33,930 nt of DNA from Pilatotrama ljubarskyi. Taxonomy: Eukaryota > Basidiomycota > Agaricomycetes > Polyporales > Polyporaceae. The position numbers and the translations under genes were made by a program. Under the pieces are notes generated by a model, which was not told where the DNA came from, did not search any database, and was given only the letters and a program-made list of their open reading frames with translations. Shown piece by piece: positions 21,417-32,760 of the stretch (positions within the stretch are counted from its first letter, which is position 1; each line of letters opens with the position of its first letter). The stretch is from positions 142,090 to 176,019 of the forward strand of contig MU277676.1 in the NCBI GenBank assembly GCA_022385805.1. Reading direction: 5' to 3'.

Positions 21417-21651
21417 CAGTGCAGTCGAGACCAAGATGGAGCGCCTCTGCGACATCAAGCTGCCAGTCATGAGGCACCATACCGCTGGTGCGTCTGGCGA
21501 AAGCGTCCGACATAGCTTGACGCGTGCGCTGCGAATTGTATCCTCGTTCTTGTTGAGCGCGCAGGCGGGCATTCTCCAGGTTTTGTCGAGCAAGCGCATG
21601 CCGGTCAGAGTTATAGTCACCAGAGCGTCCAGAGTGGTAAGGAGCAGGCAT
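21395..21651 (-). pseudogene. Truncated N-terminus of a RecQ-like DEAD helicase
   Basis: Starting about 108 bp inside the right TIR, the frame reads a polar N-terminal region, then FARRTSGMVPHDWQLDVAEA and LHLGLDCTVIAGTGA. This is the region up to helicase motif I of the RecQ-like helicases that are abundant in basidiomycetes, where AGTGAGKT would be expected. The match breaks inside the Walker A loop, right after GTGA, and runs into the complement of the DUF6589-type frame. The Lys-Thr that bind ATP and all later motifs are missing, so the fragment cannot work as a helicase. Confidence 0.75.
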
Positions 21652-21954
21652 GTAGATACAGAGCTCGCAGTACGGCAGTTGTGAACACTGGAGGAGGCAG
21701 ACGAAGGATGCCGGGCACTATAGACGCGACGCGTTTGCGCTACGGCGAAGATTCATACACAAAAAAGGGAGGAGATCTGACGAGGTAATCTGGCCACGCG
21801 AGATTCCCGAGGCGTGCCTGGGCACTGTGACCGTGACTAATTTCAAATTGGGGGGGAGGTAGGAGGCCTCTACTGAAATGCCCCAGACGTCGGATGAGCG
21901 CGGTGGTGGGGTGCGGCTGTATCATCCTACGTCTGGGCACGAGACCAGTAACCG

Positions 21955-22969
21955 CCGACGCTTCGCGTGTATATGTCATTTGAGAGCTCTGTCTTGCTCC
22001 GCAACGCCTTGGGAATATCAACGTGTATCCGTGTTGATTCATCAAAGCCTGCTAGCTCATCATGTGTGCCGGAGCCGTCTGCGTCCACTCAAATTGGTTA
22101 TGTCCGGAGACAAACGTGGGATAAGCCGGGGGCACCCTTGTCCTTGTCGCTCTTGTGATCCTGTCTGATCGTCTGCAGAGGCTCTGCTCTACACACTCAT
22201 GACATCCAGGTATTTCGACACTTTGCGATGGTGCCTGCAACTCACCGTACGCATCCCAGAGATCCTCATGGCAATCTCGGCCTCAACAGATAACTGCCGC
22301 TGCGTCCCTGATCAACCGTTTCTTGTCTCCCGTGGCTCTGGACAACTATCAGATCGTGGGGATAGCTCGCGTTCCCTATATGAGCCGTGAAGCCACATAT
22401 CAGCACTGTCTTCCTTCTCGCCCAACACAAAGACGACACAGCTTCTACTGTGCTAGCCACCTCGGGGGCGTGTTCTTGACTTCCGCGGGGACAACACCTT
22501 CGATTGAGGCCCGAGAACGCCACGGGCGAGAACACTATCATTGATATGTCAAATTCGTGTCTTCTCGTCGCCCTAGCATCGCCTCTCGCCGCTGGTGAAC
22601 GCTGGACTGACGAGGTCTGCGCAGTGGCAGCACTGCGATCTCGAGATACTATTCGCAGAGGGCGATTACGATTGCATGCGTGGATTTCTGAATTCAAATT
22701 TTGGCCCGTCACCCTCTCAACTACTCACTATATGTGGCCAACGGTACCTCGGTCATATGCTAGGTGAGTCTAGGCGGAGTGCCCACAGTACGAACGCGTT
22801 TCTTTATCTGGCACTTTCCGTCTCATGTAGCACCTCTCGTCCGATTTCAGCAGGACGTCGAAGCTATCCGGGGCGTCTGGTTGCTGCGAGAAGAGCGCGG
22901 GCATGGGGTCGGTCCGAGGATGTCGGCGGCCTCCTTGCCCCTAGCCTGCACAATGGTGGCCTGATGTTT
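21955..22969. other. Region without recognisable gene
   Basis: Between the TIR element and the peptidase relic I see only short frames without motifs. Part of it may be decayed downstream exons of the peptidase, but I could not locate its second catalytic Asp or C-terminus. Confidence 0.4.
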
Positions 22970-23300
22970 GACGATGATCCCATCGTGAAAGCCGCTGAGA
23001 CCTTGAGCCTGCGTCACTTCAAGGAATGCGGTGGATGGGGTGAATTTCAGCGAGTCTGATGAAATCGTACGGTGATGGTGTAGATGGCAAGCATCAGGGG
23101 TATCCTGGTTCTTTATGGTCGAATCTCCTAGCTGCAGATCCACGAACGCGACGTTGTCCTCGACTTCACCGATAGCGAAGCCTAGTCTCACTACGATACC
23201 GGTCGCATCATCGTCCAAGTTCAGTGCACCGCGCTGGCCCACGACAAGGTCAGCGGAGCCCGTGTCGAAACCAACAGTCGAGTCTACCCGAGGCAGAAGG
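22970..23300 (-). pseudogene. Relic of an A1 aspartic peptidase (polyporopepsin-like)
   Basis: On the minus strand, TVGFDTGSADLVVG (around 23249-23280) contains the first active-site motif DTGS. It is followed by VRLGFAIGEVEDNVAFVDLQ and LGDSTIKNQ, the usual flap and beta-strand region, then after a plausible intron AFLEVTQAQGLSGFHDGII, matching the GFDGILG block. After DGII the similarity collapses, and I find no second DTG/DSG motif or C-terminus. No start or signal peptide is visible upstream. It is best read as a fragment left by deletion, not a working protease. Confidence 0.5.
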
Positions 23301-24446
23301 TCAGCGCTCACGATCATAGGCAGATTCATGACTCGACTTACTCTTTCGTCCTAGCGTGATGTTTACTAGGAGATGAACTTGTCAGAACGCCGCCAGGACG
23401 ATGTGTGGCCAAGCCTTACGCGAGCTTTCCTTCGGCACTGTACCTGAACAGCGGAAGTCCGATCACCAGCAGCCGTTTTCCTTTTCCTGAGGAGTAATCG
23501 ACGCTTGGGATATCCGCTAGCCTAGCGCACCTGTGATAATAAGGCATGGTACCCACAGGCGCAGGCGGCGGCAACCGCTAGGGTGAGTTCAGTACGGGCA
23601 GACGGTGCTCATACTCCTCTACGGAGGACTTGGTGGGGACCTTGCGGCCCTGTACGTGGCATTAGGACCCACTGAGTGCTGGTCTGTGCAAATTCCGCTC
23701 AAACCGCTGACGTCGGGGACTCCGTTCTAGAGGCATCTTGATGCCTTTAGATCTGGTATCATGTAAATTAGCTGAGTAGACTAGTCATCCAGGAATCAGG
23801 ATGAACTTAGGATGAACTCACATTCCGGATACGGGCAAGCAAAAAGGTTCAGCTTCTATATACTGTGACTCTTAGTGTAAGAACGCGCTCAATCACGGCT
23901 CTTTCATGTACTCTATGCTGATAGGATATCCTGTGGGCACATAACAACCGCTAGTAATGATGAGGAGGTGCGGCCTGATCATCCTGTCTCGAAGTCCATG
24001 CCAGTGGTGGTCAAGTATGTAGTATAGTGGTGGCGGAGGTCGAGCCGTGGGAAAGAGTGCATACAGATGCGCTACGGTGTACTCCGATACACTCGGACTG
24101 CTCGATTGAGCACGGAACTGCTCTTACTCGACGCTACCTACTCGCTGGCACGGTACCAGAGACAGCAACAAGCTATGCGATAACAAAGCGAGGCGATATA
24201 CGAATACACGAATACAATAACAAGTCCAGACAGACTAAAGCCATACGGCAAAGCGTCCAAGCAGTCACTGAGCACTTCGATCATGATACAGTCCCTTCAG
24301 CCTTGGCAGTACTTCTCTAGGATCCTGGATCATATAACTCGAAGAGCGGATGTCCGACACTGTACACGCCCGATGCATGACAGTCAAACAACAAGCATGT
24401 GATAGCCCTCACAGCAGTTCTAAACTCGGGGTGAGTCCTACTACCA
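23300..24446. other. Intergenic region, no gene recognised
   Basis: About 1.1 kb with no frame carrying a motif. An open frame at 24027-24320 (+) has no recognisable content. No paired termini of a mobile element were found. Confidence 0.45.
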
Positions 24447-26222
24447 CTACGCTCTCTGGATCACAGGGAGGGGCCTCGTGGCCTCCCCGGGATCCTGATT
24501 GCGGTTGAGCGGTCGGTGCAGCCATACAAGCTTCGGCGCAGGAGATGGCTCTCGCATGGCGCGAACCGGCTGCGGGGCGACGACGTTGTCGCGCGGTGGT
24601 GGCGGAGCGGTGCTATGAGCAGGCGGAGGAGGAGGGGATTTGACTTCCTGTACCGCTCTCGAGGTGAGTTCCTGTGGAGGGAGCGGGGAGGGGTCGCGTT
24701 CTCGCATGTTGCGTGTAGCCTCTACCCATCGCTGCGTCCGCTCCTCCTGCGCCTAGCACGCGGATCGGGTGAATGAGCGTTGTTCTACTCACGCGGGATA
24801 TGCATCGCTCTCAAGAGGGACACTCACCCCGTAGTCTGATACGCTCCGCCGGTGGTCCATCTCATTCTCGATGAACCTGTCGAACGCGTCGAGGGCGCGC
24901 GCACGCTCCTCCTTCCGGCCCCGCGCGTAGCCCGCCTCATACCCGTCCGAGTATCCCGCCTTCTTACCCTCCTCGAACCCCGTCATCCGCCCGGCCGCGA
25001 AGCCTTCTGAGCGGCCGCTCTCGTACCCTTCCCTTGTACCCTCCTCCCTACCCTCTTCGTATCCGTCCGCGCGCCCAGCGTCGTATCCGTCTGCTCGACC
25101 GTCCTCGTAGCTGTCGTCACGGTTGTCGGTGAGGCGCCTCCTCAGCTCCATCCTCCTGACCTCCTCGCGGCCCTGCTCCCTCGCCTGCCACTCCCTCAAC
25201 CTCTGCTCGGCCCTGCGCGCCGCTTCTCGCGCCTCCCTCTCGTCTTCCTCCTTCTCCTGCCTCGCTCGCTCGACGCGCGCGAGCTCCGCCTGCAACCTCC
25301 TCGTCTCGCGCTCCGCCGCGTCCGCCTGCATCTGCCACCGCCTACACTCCTCCTGCGCGCGTGTCGCGTCGAGCTCCGCCTGGTGCCGCCCCGCCTCCGC
25401 CGCGCTGAGCCGCGCGCTCAGATCCTGCACGCTGATCTCCGCGGAACGCGCGCGGCTCTCCGCAAGGTCCGCGCGGCGCATCTCCTCCTCGAGCCGCGCG
25501 CCCGTCTGCCTGAGCACCGCCTTGAGGTGGCGCGCTTGCCGCTCCTCCTCCGCAAGCACGTGAGTGAGGATGGACGCACTGTCGCTGTCGCGCTCCTTCT
25601 CGCGGTCGCGCTTCTCCTTGCGCGGCGGCTTCGCGGTGGACGAGGTGTCGGTCGTGCGCGTCGACTCGCGGTCGCGGCTGCGCTCGCGTGTCCGGCTGGA
25701 CTCGCGCTGGGGGAGGTCGCGATCGCGATCGGGGAGGGGAGGTACATCGCCGCCGGTGGAGGTGCGTCCGCGGGGCGTGTGTGAGCTGGACGACGCGCGG
25801 CGGGCCTTCTTGCGGTGGGAGAGAAGGTTGGAGAGGACGGCCGGGTCGCGGAGGATCTCGTGTATGGGAGTGGGGGAGATGCTGGCTTCGTGGAGCTCGT
25901 TCAGGAGGTTGAAGCTGGGATCAGTGGTGAGCGATCGCTATCTCTGAATTGGGTCGCGAGCAGTATGCACGACTCACTCGTGGGCGCCCGGTGTGTGTAC
26001 GAGGGGAGGCGACAACGTGTTGAACGACCGCGGGGTCAAGAAACCGGGCTGGGGACTCAGTCCTGGGCTGTACGACCCCCGCATCTGAGGCTCGAGACTG
26101 GGGAGCTGGAGAGTGTCGCGGGGAGAGGGCGTTGGGGGGAGGTGGTGGAGACCGTCGAGCGGCGGGACGGGGAGGGGAGGGAGTTCATCGACAGAGTTCG
26201 ACTCGCGGTGCTCACCGTACAT
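24447..26222 (-). CDS. Coiled-coil protein with a long glycine-x3 repeat
   Basis: Three exons (26222-25978, 25914-24828, 24752-24447) join to 545 residues. The order is: a proline-rich N-terminus; a short ordered block (FNLLNELHEASISPTPIHEI, then LRDPAVLSNLLSHRKK); a charged Arg/Asp/Ser region; a long coiled coil rich in Ala, Arg and Glu (about 25570-25130); the glycine repeat (25100-24918); an AQEERTQRWVEATRN helix; and a proline-rich tail. In the repeat, 16 glycines occur at exactly four-residue spacing with Tyr or Phe recurring after many of them (GYDAG, GYEEG, GFAAG). I do not recognise a named family. The order suggests a conserved fungal scaffold, but the function is unknown. Proline-rich coding text continues upstream of this ATG to an AG acceptor-like site, so the true start may lie in an earlier exon near 26424. 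Confidence 0.75.
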
Positions 26223-26429
26223 TTGAGTGGGACCTGGCGGAGGCTGAAGGGGCTAGAACGCGAGTGGCGTTGTGCTCGTACGTCGGAGGAATGGCCTGTG
26301 AGAGCTGCGCGAAGCACAGGCACGGGCGACGGTGCTGAATGGCACTGGGAGAGTCTGAGCGACGTCGCTCGCGGGCATTAATATCACCGAGGTCCCTCAG
26401 GCTGGCGGCAGGCGGGCGGAGCATCAGGC

Positions 26430-27439
26430 TTCAGCCGGCCGTCGCCCGTGAGCAGCCCTGTGCGCAACGTGTTGGACATGTGCGGTCGGCAACTGTAGCG
26501 ACCGCAAGTCAAACAGGGTGTGTACGATAATGTATAGGCAGCACATCCGGATGCGAAGGTTCGCGGGCACCTGCTGCCGCGGGTCGGTGCACGCCTTGAG
26601 GGAGATGATTCTCGAGATATGTTTTCGCACGTTACGCAGTAGAACAGATAGACGCGGGGAGGCTCGGACGAGTGTATCTCCACTTGGGGAAGGTTCGGAG
26701 GCCGAGCCGGAGGAAGGAGTGCAGTGCTGGGCTCCGAGACATGCGCATAAGGACGCTAGCTCTCTGCCGGCGAGAGGAAACTGCAGAGCATCGCAGATTA
26801 GGCCAGGTGAGTAGACGAGCTGCGGACATATTCCTCGAAAGGAAACCTACGATGCGGACGATGATATGCCAGCCTTTGGAGTTTGGAGCGGAGAGGAAGG
26901 CTAGAGCAGTCCGTCAATGAAACGGACGGCCGTGCGATCTGCACTCTGCCTCGTGGTGTTATCTGGGCAAGGTTCGGATGCGGGGGATCAACAGTATCTG
27001 GACGGCGAATACCCTAAATCTACCGACCCTTACCTTTTCAGACTGACTTGGAGATCGTCCATCCGAATGCCCTATCCATTGCGTCACTTCCGCACTGGAG
27101 AAGACGATTTTGCTGCCTGAAGAGCGACAGATCGTCGTCCTTGGAGGACAGACATGAAAGTTATCGCCGTGAGCAGATGACGTTCGTGTAACCTGAGGCC
27201 TGGAAAAGTGATGGCCGGAGGTAACAAGGATCCAGTGCGTGTCTCAATGGGTCAAGGAAGGACCTCTGGCAGTCTGATTCCATATTATATATGATGCGGA
27301 TTATATGCTCGGATGTGCTGTCATACTCGTGCAAACGAAGGTCCGTGACGACGACCGCTGAACGGCGACACATACTAAAGTCCGTGGGGGAGGGATTCTC
27401 GAGACACAGCACTAAATATCACTTAAGCCCCGCACCACG
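26430..27439. other. Intergenic region, no gene recognised
   Basis: About 1 kb between the coiled-coil gene and the 3' end of P450 C. Several short open frames on both strands have no motifs and do not chain into exons. An AT-rich patch (about 27280-27310) may belong to the 3' region of P450 C. Confidence 0.45.
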
Positions 27440-29820
27440 TCAGGCACCCTTGTACGGCTTCACCAAGAGAGGAAGCTGGTAGCCCTGGCCAGGTTGGCTG
27501 CGGAGGGACGGGCGCTGGATGCCGCCGGTCTTGATGAAGATGTCCTCGTCGGGCACACCGAGCTCGAACTCGAAACCCCGGATGAGGACGAAGAGGATCG
27601 CCTTGACCCTGAGGGTCACTGATCTCAGTTTCGCAAGTCATGATGAAGGACAGGGCAGAGACTTACTCGACAAGAGAGAATCGGTACCCGATGCACGCGC
27701 GTGGGCCACCGATAAACGAGAGCAGATGTCCCCAGACACCAGGCATGGAGGCGATCGCCTCCGGGGGGTTCAGCCAGCGCTCGGGTCTGTACACCAAACG
27801 AGTCAGTAGACGTGCAGAAGCGCGACTGTGGCACTGCTCCCACCTGAACTCCAATGCGTCGTTGCCCCAGATGTCCTTCGAGCGATGCATAGCCAAAATG
27901 GGGATCGCGACCCTGTTCCCCTTCCCGATCCTGCAAGCCCCGAGTACTCAGCATAAGCCGATGGATGTAGTCACACGGCGCTTACCTGATCTCGTTGTGC
28001 ATTTTCCCGTAACGATCGACAGCGGGCTCGCTCAACGGCAGCACGTCGTCCTTCTGCGCCTCACGGATGAGCATGACCACAGGCGAATAGAGCCGGAGAG
28101 TCTCGCGGACGACCGAGTCGAGGTACGGGAGCCCCATGAGCTCGTCCATGGTCGGGTTCTCCGTCTCGACTGCGAGAAGCTCTTCCCTGAGCTTCTGCTG
28201 GATGGTGGGGTTCTTGCTGAGTGCGTACAGGGCCCAGGTGCTCGATGTGCTCGTCGTCTCATGGCCGGCGAGAAGGAACCTGACAGGTATGGAGGTTAGT
28301 GGACTCAGCGATTAAGGCGGTCAAGTGGACTGGGCATTACGTTGGAATTTCTGATAGTCGGGACATCATGAGGAGAAATCCTAGAGGAAACAGAGGAGAG
28401 ACACGTACGGCCAAGTACATCGGCGTCTGACAGCCTTTGACTGTCAGGGATATCCTTCGCCATGTTCGCTCTGACGAGGAGGGTGAGAAGGTCGCGGCCT
28501 TGAAGGTCCTTCTTCTCCAGGGCGTCGAGGTGCTTCTCCTCCGCCTCCTGCAAGATCGCCGCCTTTCGCTCCTGGACGAGCTGCAGGCCTACGCGCCGGA
28601 ATACCGCTGAAGCCTCTTTCACCGCCTCAGTGCGCTTGTTAGGCTGAGGCCGGCGTACGTATCAGTCTCCCATGTTCCGTCCAAGGAGTATAAGCTCGAT
28701 GCTCACGATCAACTTGAGAAGAGGGAAGGTAGAGCGCAAGAACGATAAAATCGAGCTGATGCCGGGCGCGCTCAGGAACAGCTTCCGGAAGGCGTCGTTG
28801 AGTTCGTTGGGTTTGCCTTCGGGATCGAGGTTCTTGAAGTCGTAGCCGAAACCTGATCAGGAGCAGTCAGTCTCAATCGGAAGATGTATGACATGGAGCT
28901 TAGCGATGGTGCCGTACCTGCGAGCCCGATGATGTCGAGCGTCAGCCTGCTGAGGTCGCGGTTCACGTTGATCCGTGCGGAGCCGCTCTGTGTTGCTGCT
29001 GTCCAGATATTGCGAAGCTGGTAGCGTCATAAACTAGTAGAACTGTTCCTCGTTTGCCGCTGGCGGAATGGCACGCAACGCACGTCAATGGACTTGTGGA
29101 TGAATATCTCCGTCAAGTCGCGAACCTGCGCCGGACCGAAAGCAGGGTTCTGCAAGGGATATAAGCACCGGCATACGGTAGTGATCAATGCCCGGAATGC
29201 CTACCAAGATTCTCCTCTGTGCCATGGAGCACGCAGGTCAATACCATCAGAAGCGAGAGAGCGAGGACAGCTTGCTAACCTGCTGCTTGTGTTCATCGCC
29301 TTGAACGAAGAGCAGACCTAGACGCGCCAGATCTGCTTAGTACTGCCCACTGTAAGCTATGAGAAGACGACAAACCTCGGCCCAAGATTTCGATGAGCGA
29401 CAAGCGGTTCTCCAGGGGCCTCGGGTAATCGTCGATATAGGTCAAGACATGGTGCAGTGCACGCGGATCGAGCGTCCACAGACGGGGTCTCTGCAGTCAA
29501 CACAACACATACGCGTCAGTACACCAACGTTAATGCACCAGCTTCCGGTGACAATGTACGAGACGACTTACCATGAAGAACTCGCGGTCCACGAAGATCT
29601 TGCCATACTGTTCAAACCACTTGTCGGGCTTGCGCATATTCTCCACCGCGGAAATTTCCTTGAGGTTACCATACACAAAGCTGGAGGCGGGCGGACCCGG
29701 CCAGATCCGCAAAGGTGTCCCATATACGAACTTGAAGAACTGGTAAAGGCGCCATAGTGCGTACGCAGCGACGGCGCCGGCGACTGCGATTAGGTCCGAA
29801 GACCTTACAGCGAGACTCAT
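27440..29820 (-). CDS. Cytochrome P450 (copy C), intact and more diverged
   Basis: Same family as A and B. The N-terminus ([20 protein letters not shown]) is a membrane segment, followed by hinge WPGPPASSF. The exons then give [28 protein letters not shown], microexon RRIL (12 nt), [39 protein letters not shown], mini-exon QIPT, I-helix AGHETTS, K-helix ETLRLY (ExxR), PERW and heme loop [10 protein letters not shown]. It ends ...[11 protein letters not shown] at 27442. It differs from A and B in two ways: the canonical Glu of the I-helix is present, and the LLFVQG and DEHKQQ segments are one exon where A and B have an extra intron. An upstream in-frame ATG at 29868 is possible, but 29820 aligns with A. 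The substrate cannot be inferred. Confidence 0.91.
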
Positions 29821-29960
29821 TATGGAGGAAGCAGGAGAAAGATCAAGGAGCGGGGCAGAGGTTCGCACGTTTGCGGACGATGAGGAAGAAGAGGATGGTC
29901 GAACTCCGGCTTTGAGGAGCAGATTCAGGTTAGCCTCTGCATGATCCCAGCCCTCGCACT

Positions 29961-29970
29961 CTTATATCGC
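29961..29970 (-). promoter_or_regulatory. TATA-type core promoter of P450 C
   Basis: GCGATATAAG on the minus strand, about 141 bp before the ATG at 29820, the same core and spacing as in copies A and B. Confidence 0.55.
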
Positions 29971-29999
29971 TGCTCCCTGCGAGCGATAGAGAATAGCCG

Positions 30000-30706
30000 C
30001 TCTCTGGAGTCAACGACGCGGAGTGGCCTGCCGGTCTCCGAGCGCTATCACTTGAGATGTGTCAAAGAGCCTGAAAGAGCGAGAGGTAGCGCTGCATAGC
30101 GCGGGACAGCGCCGATCTGTTCACTCAGATACCTCCGCGAAGAGGTGCTCGTCGCGTGGCGAGAGCAAATCAGGAGACCGGTTCACCCTCGTGGCGCTGG
30201 CCAGTGCAGTGGTGTCGCCCGCGCGTACATGTTTGCTCGGCCAATCCACAGCGGAATATTTCAAAGCGATTCCACGACGACTTCGAGGTATTCTTAGACA
30301 GGGTGGCTGGGTCGATTGCGGTAGGCAGTCAGACGTTCAGGAGTACGCTGGGAGCAAACCGGTACCGTACCAGCATGCGCAGCTTGCTGAGTCGACCGAA
30401 GATGAAACGTCCTTTAGCACGCTGAGTGACCTCCTGGATCTTCAGCTGCAGGCCTTCCAGCATTTACGGCCCTGACTCGTTCTGCTAGGAACGAACTTCG
30501 ACGCGAGACTGGAGATGTGGAGATGAACGATCGGGGTAGAGTCAGTTCCCGAGACGAGCGCTTGCACGGTGATGCTGCCGGCGCTCGCCGCGGCTTGTGT
30601 CATTTTCTATGACTAACTCGACCGTAGTGACAGGCTGTAGGCGGGCTTCCGAGCAGGCTGTGGTTGGCCGTCGCTGAACTCCTACACTCAGCGACCCTGT
30701 TGCACC
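30000..30706. other. Region between P450 C and pseudogene D, no gene recognised
   Basis: An open frame at 30059-30475 (+) shows no motif. The last P450 exon expected downstream of the heme loop of copy D (the FKAIL...FEFEL block) is not found here, so the 3' end of D has been lost. Confidence 0.45.
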
Positions 30707-30882
30707 TCACCGATATGGGGATGTAAGCGCCCGCAGACCACCGATGAAAGTGAGCAAGTGTCCCCAGACGCCGGGCATGTCGGCAATGGCCTCTGGAGGA
30801 TGCTCCCATCGCTCAGGCCTGTATTGAAATGTAAGCAACCTACAATTGAAGATGGTATTCTGAGCAACGTACCTGAACTCTA

Positions 30883-32194
30883 CAAGTGGGTGCCAAAAGT
30901 ATGGAAACACTGCCAATTTCGGCAGGTCACCTTTGAGATTCATTTTTGATTATTGAGCCAAGTACTGTGTCTGAGCAGCCACCATTCCCTCATATGCAAG
31001 TAGACATTGTATACATTCAGAACACCTTAACAGATCCACCCCGCTTCTCAATGACAGCAGCTGGTACCCGTCCCATCTTCGATTTCACCCTTTGGATATC
31101 CTCGTCCGTCAGCTCCTCCCAAGCCTGCCTGGTTGCCTCCCACAGAGCGTCAATAGACTTGTAGGCCCCTGGTGTGCGCTGTACTTTGTACTTGAGCTCG
31201 AACCAGATGCGTTCAATCGGGTTGATGTCCGGGGAATGTGCAGGATGGTCGAGGTGCTTGATGCCAAGGTGACGTCGAGCTTCTGCAGTGAGCTTGCTAT
31301 TGTGAGCTGGGGCATTATCTTTAACCACCAGCATCTCCCCACCACGCTCCTTCTCACAGTCCATGTAGAACTGGAGAAGAGGGCCCTCGAGAATCTGCGC
31401 GACATACCCCTTGGTATCCAGACCACCCCGCTTATGGTCTTCAGGTGCTTTACCCCTCGACCGCGGAAGATCCAGACGCACAAGGGGGCCCTTCTTCCCA
31501 TATGCGATGCAGCCCCAGACCATGATTCCACTCTTTGTGTTGGGGTGGGTATACACCCTCATCTCAGGAAGATCTGCCTCTCCCTCGAGACGGGTCACTC
31601 GTGGATGAATGACCTCCTCCCCTAAATGCAGAGCAGTCTCATCAGTCCAGATAACATGCGTCCAGTCCCTGTAACGGTTCTGGTGTGCCCAATGGACACG
31701 TGCCTGTCTAGCTGCTCTGGATAGAAAGGGCATATGACGTGCAAGATATCAATGATACCCAGCGTCGTAGGCGACACGGCGCACCTGGGAGACTGTGTAT
31801 CCTCCTGCCTCCTCAGCGACCTCCCTCCATGAGTTGAACCGATGGTATTGGATAGTGCGGAGGATGCGTCGTTCATCAGCACGTGAAAGGGCCTTGGGAT
31901 GGCCTGAGCGAGGGAGAGATTTGCGAGTGTTGTAGATCAAGTTGCGGATGACAGTTTTGTAGCATGTAGATTAGCCACTCCAACTTTCTTGGCTATCTTG
32001 CCATAGGTCGAGCCAGCCTTGCGGAGGCCAATGATCATGCCTCGCTTGGAGGGTGAGAGTTCAGTGGTACCAGCAGGAGCCATGGTAGTGAGGAAGGTTT
32101 ATGAGAAAACAGATCAAATTTCTCGGACACGCTCAACGGGCGCTTGATGTGACGTCACACCATCACACGTTTCCGTACTTTTGGCACCCACTTA
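30883..32194. mobile_element. Tc1/mariner transposon inserted in P450 pseudogene D
   Basis: A 1312-bp element whose ends share the inverted repeat AAGTGGGTGCCAAAAGTA, followed by YGGAAAC. TA flanks it at 30881-30882 and 32195-32196. Removing the element and one TA restores the uninterrupted P450 codons for DALEF, which proves the insertion point. The TIRs differ at the outermost base and at one inner position. It carries one minus-strand transposase gene that is broken. Confidence 0.95.
31017..32083 (-). pseudogene. Tc1-type DD34E transposase, inactivated
   Basis: Reading from ATG at 32083, an N-terminal helix-turn-helix region (MAPAGTTELSPSKRGMIIGL...) is followed by the catalytic domain. 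The first Asp is in IWTDETALH, the second in VVKDNAPAH, and the Glu in SPDINPIERIWFELK; 34 residues separate the second Asp from the Glu, giving DD34E. The terminal IEKRGG block ends at 31017. Two lesions break it: a one-base deletion near 31970, between VGVA and TCYKTVIRNL, and a TGA at 31749-31751 in the middle of AGYH/YLARHMPF, where CGA (Arg) is likely. The domain downstream of the stop is otherwise open. The copy cannot make a full transposase. Confidence 0.92.
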
Positions 32195-32760
32195 TAGAGC
32201 ATCTTCACCCCATATCTTCTTCGAGCGATGGATAGCCAGTATGGGGACAACAACCCTGTTTCCCTTCGCAATCCTGACAGTTGCAAGATCAAGTGGTCAG
32301 TTCAACGTGACCTGAGAATGACTACGACGACACGTACTTGATTCCATGGTGCCTCCTGCCAAGGCGGTCGGTATAAGGCTTGCTTAGAGGGATCACGTCA
32401 TCCTTGATCACCTCGTGGATCATCACGGTGATCGGCGCGTGCAGATGGAGGGTCTCGCGCACAACCATGTCAAGGTAAGGCAACGCGTTGAGCTCGTCCA
32501 TTGTAGGTGTCTCGGTCTTCACAGTCAGTAGCTCCTCGTGGAGCTTCTCTTGCATGACAGGTTCTTGGCCGAGTGCGTAGAGAGCGCAGGTCGATGAGTT
32601 GCTCTTGGTGACATGACCAGCAATGAGGAACCTAGAGAGGACATGGATAGCGATGAAGTTGTAAACATATGCTCGGGCTTCAGCCCATCGCAGAGTGCTT
32701 ACGTGGGAGTCTCTACAATGCCAAAGTCGAATCGATCAGAGGTTGAGGACAGAATCTGAC

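Larger units (their letters stand above)
20598..21948. mobile_element. TIR transposon with 190-bp TIRs, internal-deletion derivative carrying two truncated genes
   Basis: The 1351-bp element has perfect 190-bp terminal inverted repeats at 20598-20787 and 21759-21948, beginning CTGGTCTCGTGCCCAGACG. The direct repeat TAACCG flanks it at 20592-20597 and 21949-21954 (7 bp if a shared G is counted). The two TIRs show no difference I can find, so insertion or TIR conversion is recent. Just inside each TIR a gene starts and runs inward: a DUF6589-type N-terminus from the left and a RecQ-like helicase N-terminus from the right. Both stop at one junction near 21393-21403. No complete transposase is present, so the element is non-autonomous. 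The superfamily is not assigned; a 6-7 bp duplication does not fit Tc1, hAT or Mutator. Confidence 0.9.

Noticed and set aside
25815..26381. Plus-strand open frame of 188 codons
   Set aside because: Antisense to the coiled-coil gene in GC-rich repetitive coding sequence; no motif.
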